From: Streptomyces sp. NBC_01210
Lineage (GTDB): Bacteria; Actinomycetota; Actinomycetes; Streptomycetales; Streptomycetaceae
Length of the DNA stretch: 64,000 nt
NCBI RefSeq assembly: GCF_036010325.1
Contig: NZ_CP108549.1
Coordinates: 6,014,001 to 6,078,000, forward strand
Direction of reading: 5' to 3'
The number at the start of each line of letters is the position of its first letter. Position 1 is the first letter of the stretch. The notes under the pieces were generated by a model. The model had not been told where the DNA came from. It saw only the letters and a program-made list of their open reading frames with translations, and made no database searches. Below, piece by piece: positions 37,004 to 45,754 of the stretch. A program made the position numbers and the translations under genes.

Positions 37004-37195
37004 GATTCGTCAGCATGACAGTTGTGTGGCGCAGGTGCTAAGTCGCCCTCCCGACTCTTGTGGGATTCCTATGGATCCGCCAATCTTTCGCTCGGCAGGC
37101 GAGACGAGGACACTGCGGATTCAGCTGCGATTCGTTGTCATGCTCCTGTCGCATACCCCCACAGCAGCGCACCACCAATGAGGAGGACCCCTCAC

Positions 37196-38770
37196 ATGTC
37201 TGTGATGCGTAACTCGCGGCGAAGACTCGCTGCGGCAAGCGCCATAGCCGTCGCCGCGCTCGCGCTCGGCACGGCGTCCGCTCTCCCCGCCATCGCGGTC
37301 GAGGCGGCTCCGGAAGGCGTTGTCCAGAACGCCGGCGCTCCCGGAGCCATCGCGGGCAGCTACATCGTCACCCTCGACGAGTCCGCGCCCGACGCGGGCT
37401 CCAAGGCGGGCAAGGCGCTTGCGCAGGAGTACGGCGCGAAGATCGAGAAGACGTACGACGCCGCGCTGAACGGCTACGCCGTCGAGCTGTCCGAGGCGCA
37501 GGCCAAGAAGTTCGCCGCGGACCCGGCTGTTGAGTCCGTGGTGCAGAACCGCGTCTTCAAGGCGACGGGCACCCAGCCCACCCCGCCGTCCTGGGGCCTG
37601 GACCGGATCGATCAGAAGGCGCTCCTGCTGAACCAGAGTTACACCTACCCGGACACCGCGGGCGAGGGCGTGACGGCGTACATCATCGACACCGGTGTAC
37701 GGATCACGCACAGCGACTTCGGCGGCCGGGCGTCGTACGGCTATGACGCCATCGACAACGACAACACCGCGCAGGACGGCAACGGCCACGGCACGCATGT
37801 CGCCGCCAATGTCGCCGGATCCTCGTACGGCGTGGCCAAGAAGGCCAAGGTCGTCGGCGTCCGTGTGCTCGACAACTCGGGCTCGGGCACGACCGCGCAG
37901 GTCGTCGCCGGCATCGACTGGGTGACGCAGAACGCCGTCAAGCCGGCCGTCGCCAATATGAGTCTGGGCGGCGGCATCGACACCGCCCTCGACACCGCGG
38001 TGCGCAACTCCATCGCCTCCGGCGTCACCTACGCGGTCGCGGCGGGCAACGACGGAGCGAACGCGTCCAACTACTCGCCCGCGCGCGTGGCCGAGGCCAT
38101 CACCGTCGGCTCCACCACCAGCACCGACGCCCGCTCCAGCTTCTCCAACTACGGCAGCGCGCTGGACATCTTCGCGCCGGGCTCGTCGATCACCTCGGCC
38201 TGGAACACCGGCGACACCGCGACCAACACCATCTCGGGCACCTCGATGGCGACGCCGCACGTCACCGGCGCGGCCGCGCTCTACCTGGCGGCCAACAAGA
38301 CGGCGACCCCGGCCCAGGTCTCCGCGGCCCTGGCCTCCGCCGCCACGAGCGGCGTCGTCGGCAGCCCGGGCACCGGCTCGCCGAACCGCCTGCTGTACGT
38401 CGGTACCGGCGACACCCCGCCGCCCGGCAAGAAGTTCGAGAACACCGCGGACTACGCGATCAGCGACAACGCCACCACCGAGTCGCCGGTCACCGTCAGC
38501 GGGGTCACCGGGAACGCGCCGGCGAACCTGAGCGTGCCGGTCGACATCAAGCACACGTACATCGGGGACCTGAAGATCGACCTGGTCGCTCCGGACGGAA
38601 CGGTCTACAACCTGAAGGCGTACGGGACCGGCGGCAGCACGGACAACGTGATCACCACGTACACGGTGAACGCGTCGTCGGAGGTCGCGAACGGCACCTG
38701 GAAGCTGCGGGTCAGTGACAACGCGGCGCAGGACGTCGGCAAGATCGACTCCTGGGCTCTGCAGTTCTGA
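37196..38770 (+). CDS. secreted subtilisin-like serine protease (S8) with P-domain
   Basis: A 524-residue exported protease. The signal peptide (RNSRRRLAAAS then AIAVAALALGTASALPAIA) is followed by an inhibitor I9 propeptide (SYIVTLDES to AVESVVQNRVF). The catalytic triad is intact: Asp165 in IIDTGVR, His near 197 in GNGHGTHVA, Ser350 in SGTSMATPHVTG. The C-terminal 110 residues are a proprotein convertase P-domain (DLKIDLVAPDGTVYNL, WKLRVSDNA, SWALQF). The ATG at 37196 has GAGGAGG nine bases upstream; in-frame starts upstream lack this. Likely an extracellular nutrient protease. Confidence 0.94.
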   Translation: MSVMRNSRRRLAAASAIAVAALALGTASALPAIAVEAAPEGVVQNAGAPGAIAGSYIVTLDESAPDAGSKAGKALAQEYGAKIEKTYDAALNGYAVELSEAQAKKFAADPAVESVVQNRVFKATGTQPTPPSWGLDRIDQKALLLNQSYTYPDTAGEGVTAYIIDTGVRITHSDFGGRASYGYDAIDNDNTAQDGNGHGTHVAANVAGSSYGVAKKAKVVGVRVLDNSGSGTTAQVVAGIDWVTQNAVKPAVANMSLGGGIDTALDTAVRNSIASGVTYAVAAGNDGANASNYSPARVAEAITVGSTTSTDARSSFSNYGSALDIFAPGSSITSAWNTGDTATNTISGTSMATPHVTGAAALYLAANKTATPAQVSAALASAATSGVVGSPGTGSPNRLLYVGTGDTPPPGKKFENTADYAISDNATTESPVTVSGVTGNAPANLSVPVDIKHTYIGDLKIDLVAPDGTVYNLKAYGTGGSTDNVITTYTVNASSEVANGTWKLRVSDNAAQDVGKIDSWALQF

Positions 38771-38804
38771 GCTCCCTCAGGTCTGGTCTCTGAGAGAGCG
38801 GGAG

Positions 38805-38830
38805 GGGGCGGTCGCCGCGGCGACCGCCCC
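38805..38830 (+). terminator. hairpin terminator after the subtilase gene
   Basis: The arms ggggcggtcgc (38805-38815) and gcgaccgcccc (38820-38830) form a perfect 11-bp stem with a four-base loop, followed by a short ttc. It lies 34 bases after the stop codon. Confidence 0.75.
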
Positions 38831-38943
38831 TTCACCGTTTCCGCCCGGCCGCTTGTGCCGCGAAGCCCGCATTCCGTCCCCGTCGTGCTACGCGTATGAT
38901 CCGCGCGCCTGTTCGTATGATCCCGACGAGGAGCACCGTACCT

Positions 38944-39642
38944 GTGGACCCATCCACCCAAAGCTGGCAGCCGTATCCGCAGTACGCCCGCAGACCGTCC
39001 GTGAACGGCCTGTCCATCGCTTCACTCGTGCTCGGCATCGTGTGCTGTCTGCCGCCGCTCGGCCTGGTGTTCGGGCTGATAGCCCTCTCGCAGATCAAGA
39101 GGAAGGGCGAGCGCGGCAAGGGCATGGCGGTCGCGGGCATCGTGCTCTCCTCGATCAGCACGCTCCTGGTGCTCGTCGCACTCGCCACCGGCGGGATCGG
39201 CGACGCCTGGGACGGCTTCCGGAAGGGCATGGACGAGGCGTCGCGCTCGCGCAGCACGCTCGACCTGCACAAGGGCGACTGCTTCAACGTCCCCGGCGAC
39301 GAGCTGGAGCAGGAGACCGCGACCGTCAGGGTCGTCGACTGCGCAAAGGAGCACGACGCCGAGGTCACCGGGGCCTTCAAGCTCGAGAAGTCCGAGGACT
39401 GGCCCGGCGAGGCGGCGGTCGAACCGGTGGCCGAGAAGCGCTGCACGGAGATCAACAATGCCTACGCGGCGGACGCGTCGGCCGTGCCGGACAGCGCGGA
39501 GATGTACTACTACATGCCGAGCGCACGCAGTTGGCGCCTGGGTGACCGGGCGGTGACCTGCGCCTTCGCCGTCACGGAAGGAAAGCTCAAGGGCTCCGTA
39601 CGGTCCGGAGGCATCCCGTCGGCGGATGAGACCGGCTCCTGA
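38944..39642 (+). CDS. DUF4190 membrane protein with septum-formation-like C-terminal domain
   Basis: A 232-residue protein. Residues about 20-85 form the DUF4190 pair of membrane segments: LSIASLVLGIVCCLPPLGLV and MAVAGIVLSSISTLLVLVAL, separated by the short basic loop SQIKRKGERGKG. The outer part has Cys in GDCFNVPGD, VVDCAKEHDAEV (a septum-formation/DUF4352-like pattern) and EKRCTEI. The GTG at 38944 is chosen because GAGGAG lies ten bases upstream; ATG codons at 38896 and 38917 are in frame but lack such a site. Function unknown. Confidence 0.8.
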   Translation: MDPSTQSWQPYPQYARRPSVNGLSIASLVLGIVCCLPPLGLVFGLIALSQIKRKGERGKGMAVAGIVLSSISTLLVLVALATGGIGDAWDGFRKGMDEASRSRSTLDLHKGDCFNVPGDELEQETATVRVVDCAKEHDAEVTGAFKLEKSEDWPGEAAVEPVAEKRCTEINNAYAADASAVPDSAEMYYYMPSARSWRLGDRAVTCAFAVTEGKLKGSVRSGGIPSADETGS

Positions 39643-39685
39643 GCCAACGACAGCCCGGGCACCGGTCTCATCCGAATCCCGCGCG

Positions 39686-41061
39686 CTAGCGGCGGGAGAG
39701 CCCGCGGTCGACGGCGGTCATCAGCTCGCCGTCGGCCGTGTCCCCGTCCAGGGACCAGAACATCGCTCCGCCCAGGCCCCGGTCACGGATGTACGAGGTC
39801 TTGGTGCGCAGCACCCGCGGGTCGTCGTACGTCCACAGGGTGGTGCCGTCGAAGAGCCAGGCGTGGCCGTTCCGCCGGTCGCGATGGAGCGGGTACGTCC
39901 CCGAGTCGGCGAGCTTCTTGAGGGCCTTGTAGTCCTCGTAGCCGGCCGCCCAGGTCGCGGGTGCGGGCGCCGCGGCGGGCTGGTTCAGGCCGTCGCCGCC
40001 GCCGGTCACGCCCGTCCAGCCCTGGCCGTAGAAGGGCATGCCCATCACCAGCTTGCGGGCGGGGGCGCCGCGGTCGCTCCAGGCGTCGACGGTCTGGTCC
40101 ACGCTGAAGTCGTTCTTTGCGTAGAGCGCGGACTGCTGGGCGGTGGTCGACTCCCAGGAGCCGTGGAAGTCGTAGCCCTGGAGGTTACGAAGTCGAGATC
40201 GCGCATGATCCGGCGGACCTCGAAGCCCGCGTCGATCTTGGCGGGTGCGGTCGGGACGAAGGCGCTCAGCTCGTAGTGCCTGCGCTTCTGGAGGGACCTG
40301 CCGTACGCGTCCAGCTGTGTCCTGAACTCCCGTACCAGAGCGGTGAAGTTCTGTTTGTCCTCGGGGCGGAAGACGGTGTCCGTGTCGCCCGCCGAGCCCG
40401 GCCACTCCCAGTCGATGTCGACGCCGTCGAAGAGTCCGGCCGCGGCGCCTGCCCCGCCGCGCGCTCCGTCGACCGGCAGATTGCCCTTGAGGTAGAGGTC
40501 GATGCAGGAGGAGACGAAGGCCTTGCGGGAGGCGGGGGTACGGGCCGCGTCCGAGAAGTGGGTGGACCAGCTCCAGCCGCCCAGGGAGATGAGCACCTTG
40601 AGGCCGGGGTGCCTGGCTTTGAGCTCGCGCAGCTGGTTGAAGTTGCCGGCGAGCGGCTGCTCGGCGGTGTCGGCGACGCCGTCCACGGAGTTGGCGGCGT
40701 CCAGCGGACGGGCGTAGTCGGCCCAGGCGTCGGCCTCACCGGGGACATTGCCGGTGAAGCATCTACCGTCCGAACCGACGTTGCCGAAGGCGTAGTTGAT
40801 GTGGGTGAGCTTGGCCGCCTGGCCGCTGGTGTCCATGTCCTTGACCTGGAAGTCCCGGCCGTAGACGCCCCATTGGGTGAAGTAGCCGACGCGTTTGTAC
40901 GAGGGTCTCGCGTGCTGCTCGCCCTGGGTGGAGGCGTCGGCGGAGTTGGAGGCACGGGCGGAGCCGGAGGCGGAGGCGCTGGGTGCGAGGGCGGCGAGGA
41001 GTGAGAGGGTGCAAGCGGCAACGGCCGCCCTGGCAAGGGATCTTCGGCAGTTTCGACGCAT
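39686..41061 (-). pseudogene. GH18 chitinase gene with a frameshift
   Basis: A secreted family 18 chitinase. From ATG 41061 (MRRNCRRSLARAAVAACTLS, signal peptide) the frame runs through KRVGYFTQWGVYGRDFQVKD, LISLGGWSWSTHF and the catalytic DGVDIDWEWPG to IMRDLDFV. There the family sequence continues as NLQGYDFHGSW in another frame, through MGMPFYGQGWTG and ending WSLDGDTADGELM, stop at 39686. One base is missing near 40187 (GTN-AAC-CTC-CAG expected). The restored product is about 458 residues. Either a sequencing indel or a recent null. A DasR-like operator lies just before the start. Confidence 0.87.
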
Positions 41062-41073
41062 GGCCAGGAACGT

Positions 41074-41089
41074 ATTGGTCTGGACCATT
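41074..41089. promoter_or_regulatory. DasR-responsive element (dre)-like operator
   Basis: The sequence attggtctggaccatt matches the palindromic dre consensus ACTGGTCTAGACCACT at 13 of 16 positions. It lies 13 bases upstream of the chitinase ATG (41061). Streptomyces chitinase genes are known to be controlled by DasR through such sites, with release by amino-sugar phosphates. An in-frame ATG at 41087 lies inside the site, which argues for the start at 41061. Confidence 0.7.
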
Positions 41090-41192
41090 GAGGTCAAGGG
41101 TGCGGGCGCCGAATGGTGGGCATATCCGTGGCTAACCCCTGCGTAAAGGCAAATCATCACTTCGAGTGAAACCTTGGCCCATGCTTGCGGTC

Positions 41193-41209
41193 GGCAACCC
41201 AGGGTTGCC
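41193..41209. promoter_or_regulatory. perfect 17-bp palindrome upstream of the GntR gene
   Basis: The arms ggcaaccc (41193-41200) and gggttgcc (41202-41209) flank a single A. It lies 38 bases before the GntR start at 41247, a place typical for an autoregulatory operator. GntR/HutC proteins usually bind GT-N-TA-N-AC-like sites, so the assignment to this regulator is tentative. Confidence 0.5.
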
Positions 41210-41246
41210 ACGCTGTTGCTGTCTGTCAACCTGTTGGGAGTGGCCA

Positions 41247-41999
41247 GTGACATTCGGTGAGCAGCCCGCCTATCTGCGCGTTGCGAGCGATCTCCGCGAG
41301 AAGATCGTCAACGGCTCGCTGCCGCCGCATACCCGTCTCCCTTCGCAGGCGCGGATCCGCGAGGAGTACGGCGTCTCGGACACCGTCGCCCTCGAGGCGC
41401 GCAAGGTCCTGATGGCGGAGGGCCTGGTCGAGGGCCGCTCCGGCTCCGGTACGTATGTCCGTGAACGGCCCGTCCCGCGCCCTGTCTCCCGCTCCGGCTA
41501 CCGGCCGCCGTCCGGCGCCAACCCCTTCCGGCAGGAGCAGGCGGAGGAGGGGGCCCGCGGCACCTGGGAGTCCAGCAGCGAGCAGGAGAGGGCGAGCGCT
41601 GAGATCGCGGCCCGGCTCGACATCCAGCTCGGCGATCGGGTGATGCGTACGCGCTATGTCTTCCGGGACGCGGGCGAGGCGATGATGCTCTCCACCTCCT
41701 GGGAGCCCCTCGAAGTCACCGGGCGTACACCGGTGATGCTGCCGGAGGAGGGCCCGCTGGGCGGCTGCGGGGTGGTCGAGCGGATGGCAGCCATCGACAT
41801 CGTCGTGGACAACGTGGCGGAGGAGGTCGGCGCGCGGCCGGGGCTCGCGGAGGAGCTCCTGGCGCTCGGCGGCGTACCGGGCCATGTGGTGATGGTCGTC
41901 GAGCGGACGTACTACGCCTCGGGGCGGGCGGTCGAGACGGCGGACGTGGTCGTCCCGGCGGACCGCTACCGGATCGCATACCACCTGCCGGTGAAGTGA
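41247..41999 (+). CDS. GntR/HutC-family regulator (HTH plus UTRA)
   Basis: A 250-residue repressor-type protein. The N-terminal wHTH reads YLRVASDLREKIVNGSLPP, RLPSQARIREEYGVSD and GLVEGRSGSGTYVRER. The C-terminal UTRA domain binds the effector (RYVFRDAGEAMMLSTSWEP, VVERTYYASGRAVETADVVV, PADRYRIAYHL). The GTG at 41247 has GGGAG seven bases upstream. It is followed by a cytosine/purine permease gene (261-base gap), which it may regulate, and is divergent from the chitinase gene. Confidence 0.9.
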   Translation: MTFGEQPAYLRVASDLREKIVNGSLPPHTRLPSQARIREEYGVSDTVALEARKVLMAEGLVEGRSGSGTYVRERPVPRPVSRSGYRPPSGANPFRQEQAEEGARGTWESSSEQERASAEIAARLDIQLGDRVMRTRYVFRDAGEAMMLSTSWEPLEVTGRTPVMLPEEGPLGGCGVVERMAAIDIVVDNVAEEVGARPGLAEELLALGGVPGHVVMVVERTYYASGRAVETADVVVPADRYRIAYHLPVK

Positions 42000-42039
42000 C
42001 CCTCGAGGCGGGCCGGGAGGTGGCCCGGAGGCGACCCGC

Positions 42040-42118
42040 GATGTGGCCGACGATGTGGCCGGTGAGGTGGCCGGTGAGGTGACCCGGGAGGTAACCGCTA
42101 CCCGGACAGTGTGTCCGG
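42040..42118. repeat. 12-bp tandem repeat and palindrome upstream of the permease gene
   Basis: Four 12-base units occupy 42040-42087: gatgtggccgac, gatgtggccggt, gaggtggccggt, gaggtgacccgg. A palindrome with arms ccggaca (42102-42108) and tgtccgg (42112-42118) follows 14 bases later. They lie between the GntR gene and the permease (start 42260), so they may be regulatory. No known binding site is recognised. Confidence 0.55.
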
Positions 42119-42259
42119 CTTCCGTGACCGCGAGTTAACGCACTCTCCGCGCCCGTAACGCCCGGGCAATCGCCCGCTGCGACGGCCTGTCATGTCCGGC
42201 TCCTACCTTCCCGTCCGTACCCGCAACCCGCACACGGACCGACGAACGGGAAGTCACCG

Positions 42260-44005
42260 ATGACGGACACCGCCACATCTGTCACCAGGACGCCGGAGCC
42301 GGGGGAGCAGCAGTCGCCGCCCCGGCGCAGTTACGCGAAACTCGCCGCCGACGAGAGCCGCGAGGACTACTCCCTCCGCTATGCGCCGCACTCCTTCCGC
42401 CGTTGGTCGCCCTCGATGGTCGCGGGCACCGCGCTCGGCGGCATCGCCTATCTCGCGGACTTCGCGATCGGCGCTTCGATCGTCTTCACCTACGGCTTCA
42501 CCAGCGGTCTCGCCTCGATCCTCACCGCCGCGGTGATCATCTTCCTCACCGGGATACCGATCGCGCGGGCCTGCGCCAAGTACGGCCTCGACATGGATCT
42601 GGTCACGCGAGGCGCCGGCTTCGGCTACTTCGGCTCGACGCTGACCTCGCTCATCTACGCCTCGTTCACCTTCATCTTCTTCGCGCTCGAAGGCTCGATC
42701 ATGGCGCAGGCCATGCACCAGGCCGTTGGACTGCCGGTCGAGATCGGCTATCTGCTCACCACGCTGATCGTCATCCCGATCGTCTTCCGGGGGATGGGTG
42801 TGCTGGCGAAGGTGCAGGCATGGACCCAGCCTGTCTGGATCATCGGCATGGTGCTGCCCTTTGTGGTGCTGGCCTTCGAAGCCCCGGACGCCTGGGGCGC
42901 GTTCGGGTCCTTCGGCGGTACGGAAGGAGCCGGTTCCGGCTTTTCCTGGATCGGCTTCGGCCTCGGCACGGGCGTCGCGCTCTCGCTCATCGCCCAGATC
43001 GGAGAACAGGCCGACTATCTGCGCTTCATGCCCGCCAAGACCGAGGCGAACAAGCGCCGCTGGAACCTCGCCGTGCTCGCCGCCGGACCCGGCTGGGTCA
43101 TCATCGGGGCGGCCAAGCAGCTCGGCGGCGCCTTCCTCGCCTTCGTCGCGCTGGAGGCCGTCGGCAAGACGCATGCCCTGGAGCCGATCGCCCCGCAGAT
43201 CGAAGCGCTCAAGCCGTGGCTCGGCTCGGTCGCCCTGCCCGCCGCCGCGCTCTTTGTGATCGTGTCGCAGGTCAAGATCAATGTGACCAATGCCTACAGC
43301 GGCTCGCTCTCCTGGTCGAACTTCTTCTCCCGCATCACGCACAAGCACCCGGGCCGCGTCTGGTACATCTTCCTCAACCTCGCCATCGCGCTGACGTTGA
43401 TGGAGATGAACATGTTCGCGGCCCTCAACAAGCTGCTGGGCTTCTACTCGAACGTGGGCATCGCCTGGATCGCGGCGGTAGCGGCGGATCTTGTCATCAA
43501 TAAGCGGATCGGACTCAGCCCCAAGTACATCGAGTTCAAGCGGGCCTATCTGTATGCGGTGAATCCGGCCGGCTTCGGTGCGATGGTGATCGCCTCGACC
43601 GTCTCGATCCTCGCCTTCTTCGGACTCTTCGGCCGGTACGCCGAGGCCTTCTCGACCTTTATCGCGGCCGGACTCTCCCTGGTGCTCTGCCCGTTGATCG
43701 CCTGGGCGACGAAAGGCAAGTACTACCTGGCCAGGCCGAACCCGGTGAACGGACCCGAGGCCGAGATCGAGGACATCACCGCCACCCACACCTGCTCCGT
43801 GTGCGAGACGGCGTACGAGCTCCCGGACATCGCCGACTGCCCGGTCCAGTCAGGACCGATCTGCTCACTGTGCTGCTCGCTGGACTCCGAGTGCGGGGAT
43901 GTCTGCCGCAAGGATCCTGCGGCCAGTGGTCCGGTGCTGATGCCGGTGCCCACGGTGCGTGCGATGCCCATATTGAGTGTGGTGCCCACGGAGCCCACGG
44001 ACTGA
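42260..44005 (+). CDS. NCS1-family cytosine/purine permease with Cys-rich C-terminal tail
   Basis: A 581-residue transporter. The N-terminal region (DYSLRYAPHSFRRWSPSMVA) leads into about 12 membrane segments, with the NCS1 landmarks GFGYFGSTLTSLIYASF, IGEQADYLRFMP and TNAYSGSLSWSNFFSR. Substrates of such proteins are cytosine, purines or related compounds. After the last membrane segment there is an unusual cytoplasmic tail with CSVCETAYELPDIADC and ICSLCCSLDSECGDVC, nine Cys that could form a zinc or Fe-S site. The ATG start is 261 bases after the GntR gene. A strong terminator follows. Confidence 0.88.
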   Translation: MTDTATSVTRTPEPGEQQSPPRRSYAKLAADESREDYSLRYAPHSFRRWSPSMVAGTALGGIAYLADFAIGASIVFTYGFTSGLASILTAAVIIFLTGIPIARACAKYGLDMDLVTRGAGFGYFGSTLTSLIYASFTFIFFALEGSIMAQAMHQAVGLPVEIGYLLTTLIVIPIVFRGMGVLAKVQAWTQPVWIIGMVLPFVVLAFEAPDAWGAFGSFGGTEGAGSGFSWIGFGLGTGVALSLIAQIGEQADYLRFMPAKTEANKRRWNLAVLAAGPGWVIIGAAKQLGGAFLAFVALEAVGKTHALEPIAPQIEALKPWLGSVALPAAALFVIVSQVKINVTNAYSGSLSWSNFFSRITHKHPGRVWYIFLNLAIALTLMEMNMFAALNKLLGFYSNVGIAWIAAVAADLVINKRIGLSPKYIEFKRAYLYAVNPAGFGAMVIASTVSILAFFGLFGRYAEAFSTFIAAGLSLVLCPLIAWATKGKYYLARPNPVNGPEAEIEDITATHTCSVCETAYELPDIADCPVQSGPICSLCCSLDSECGDVCRKDPAASGPVLMPVPTVRAMPILSVVPTEPTD

Positions 44006-44028
44006 GCAGAGTCGAGGCGACGGGCAGT

Positions 44029-44066
44029 GAGAGGGGGGCGTATCCGGCCGGATACGCCCCCCTCTC
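44029..44066 (+). terminator. strong terminator after the permease gene
   Basis: The arms gagaggggggcgtatccgg (from 44029) and its perfect complement (ending 44066) make a 19-bp stem with essentially no loop, followed by gtatctcttt. It starts 24 bases after the permease stop. It could act in both directions, but no convergent gene follows. Confidence 0.85.
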
Positions 44067-44186
44067 GTATCTCTTTGTGAAAACACATATCCGCTGAGTA
44101 AAGGTCAGGCGTAGGCTCGGGCATATGCGTAGTGCGGTTTCCTGGCGATCGTTACAGACCTGCAGGCCGACCCGGGGAGGGGCGCG

Positions 44187-44366
44187 ATGAACGACAATGG
44201 CCCTGTGCTCCCCTGGCTCGTCATACGTCAGGACGACAACGGGAACCGCTATCGCGTCGGCAGGTACGCCACCAGGGACGAGGCGCAGCAGATCGCGGAC
44301 ACCCTCGACGGTCGCGGGCACAAGCAGCTCTACTGGGTCGAGCGTATGGGCCAGACCACTCACTAG
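44187..44366 (+). CDS. small conserved SPOR-like protein
   Basis: A 59-residue protein too short for many gene finders. It has a strong GGGGAGG site before the ATG and the conserved sequence LPWLVIRQDDNGNRYRVGRY, then ATRDEAQQIADTLDGRGHKQ and LYWVERM. It resembles short Streptomyces proteins labelled SPOR domain-containing (the YRVG...A..A..L...G fold pattern), although SPOR-based peptidoglycan binding has not been shown for them. It lies 95 bases before the Nudix gene on the same strand. Confidence 0.8.
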   Translation: MNDNGPVLPWLVIRQDDNGNRYRVGRYATRDEAQQIADTLDGRGHKQLYWVERMGQTTH

Positions 44367-44461
44367 CCGTGGTGTGGTGGCCCTTTCCACCGCCCTCTTC
44401 AGCCGGACTTCGTGCGGGTAGGGTCCAGCCTGACCAGGTTCCGTATGAGTGAGGGCAGAGG

Positions 44462-44863
44462 ATGTCGGTCTTGATCGACACGGTGGCGTGGGTGCGGGTG
44501 GAGAACGGCAGGATCCTCTGTGCGCGCTCCCGGGGCAAGGACGTCTACTACATCCCCGGCGGGAAGCGGGAAGGCGGCGAGAGCGATCTGCAGACCCTGC
44601 TCCGTGAGGTCGAAGAGGAACTGACCGTGGGCGTCCTTCCGGCGACCGTGTCACATGTGGGCACATACGAAGCCCAGGCTCACGGTCATTCGGACGGCGT
44701 GGTTGTCCGCATGAGCTGCTATGCCGGTGACTACCGGGGCACGCTGACGGCCAGCAGTGAGATCGAAGAGATCGCCTGGCTGTCCTACCTCGACCGAGCC
44801 CAGGTCCCTCCGGTCGATCAACTGCTCTTCGATGAGCTCAAGGCGTCGGGCGAACTGGACTGA
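44462..44863 (+). CDS. NUDIX hydrolase
   Basis: A 133-residue protein with the full Nudix box, GGKREGGESDLQTLLREVEE followed by ELTV (residues about 33-56; GX5EX7REUXEEXGU with Leu in place of the last Gly). It hydrolyses nucleoside diphosphate-linked compounds with a divalent metal; the substrate cannot be told. It begins MSVLIDTVAWVRVENGRILCAR, typical of MutT-like members. The region after it (44864-45136, 273 bases) holds only short ctgaggg-type direct repeats and no gene. Confidence 0.9.
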   Translation: MSVLIDTVAWVRVENGRILCARSRGKDVYYIPGGKREGGESDLQTLLREVEEELTVGVLPATVSHVGTYEAQAHGHSDGVVVRMSCYAGDYRGTLTASSEIEEIAWLSYLDRAQVPPVDQLLFDELKASGELD

Positions 44864-45136
44864 GCCTCGTCGGCTGAGGGCCGAGGGCTGAGGGCTGACG
44901 TGTTTTCGGCTCGGCATGTCAGCTTCGTGGAAACCGGCTGAGCCAAGGCTCGGCCCGACCATGACGGACCACCAGTTCGTCGACTGATCCGGACCGACCG
45001 GCTCTCCAGGCGCGGAGATGGGCGCACGCGGACGGCTCGTACGCCCGTTCGTGCCACGGTGCGCCCATTGATGCTGCGACGGGGATACCTAGCCCCAAAT
45101 ATCGGGTATGTGCTGATTAACCACCCGAAATAGGGC

Positions 45137-45586
45137 ATGGGTCTGCTGGGTCTGCTGCTGGTCCGGGAAGTGGGCGGCGTGATCGACACTGAAGGCGAAT
45201 GCGCCGAGTGGACCTTTCCTGCCGAGGCCGACGCCGTGCGCACCGCCCGCCACGTTGTCCGCGACACTCTTCGCGGCTGGGGACTGGATTCGGTGATCGG
45301 TGATGTGACCGTGCTGCTGGTCAGTGAGCTGGTGACCAACTCCCTGCGGTACGCATCGGGCCCGATCGGCGTCCGGCTGGTCCGGCCGGAACCGGGCGCC
45401 AGTGCCCCCACTCTGCGCGTGGAAGTCTCCGACCCGCTTCCGGATCCCCCCACCGAACGCAGTGCGGAGCTCGATGAGGAGGGCGGTCGCGGTCTGCAAC
45501 TGGTGGCTTGTACGGCCCGCCGCTGGGGAACGCGGCGGGGCAGAAGCGGTAAGACCGTGTGGTTCGAGCTGGCCCTCACTGGTTAG
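45137..45586 (+). CDS. HATPase_c ATP-binding regulator (anti-sigma/SpoIIAB-like)
   Basis: A protein of up to 149 residues with the GHKL motifs LLVSELVTNSLRYA (N box) and DEEGGRGLQLVACTARRWG (G boxes), ending KTVWFELAL. The true start may be the GTG at 45179 (VIDTEGECAEWTF), which has GGGAAG upstream; the ATG at 45137 lacks a clear site. Its ATPase domain is closely similar to that at the C-terminus of the next gene (LLVSELVTNALRYG, EGGRGLQLVGL), so the two probably act in the same kind of serine-phosphorylation switch. Partner unknown. Confidence 0.85.
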   Translation: MGLLGLLLVREVGGVIDTEGECAEWTFPAEADAVRTARHVVRDTLRGWGLDSVIGDVTVLLVSELVTNSLRYASGPIGVRLVRPEPGASAPTLRVEVSDPLPDPPTERSAELDEEGGRGLQLVACTARRWGTRRGRSGKTVWFELALTG

Positions 45587-45754
45587 AAGTGTGAGGGGAC
45601 AACGATCACGTCGGAGACGGTTCCGGCCGGTTCGGACTCGGCCGAAAATGAACGAGACCGTGCTGTGATCGTGAACGCCGTGTCGGTCGGAGCCGTAGTG
45701 CTGAATACTGCGGTCATGGCCGGTCCGGTGCGGTGAGCTGGAGGGGACGGTCGC

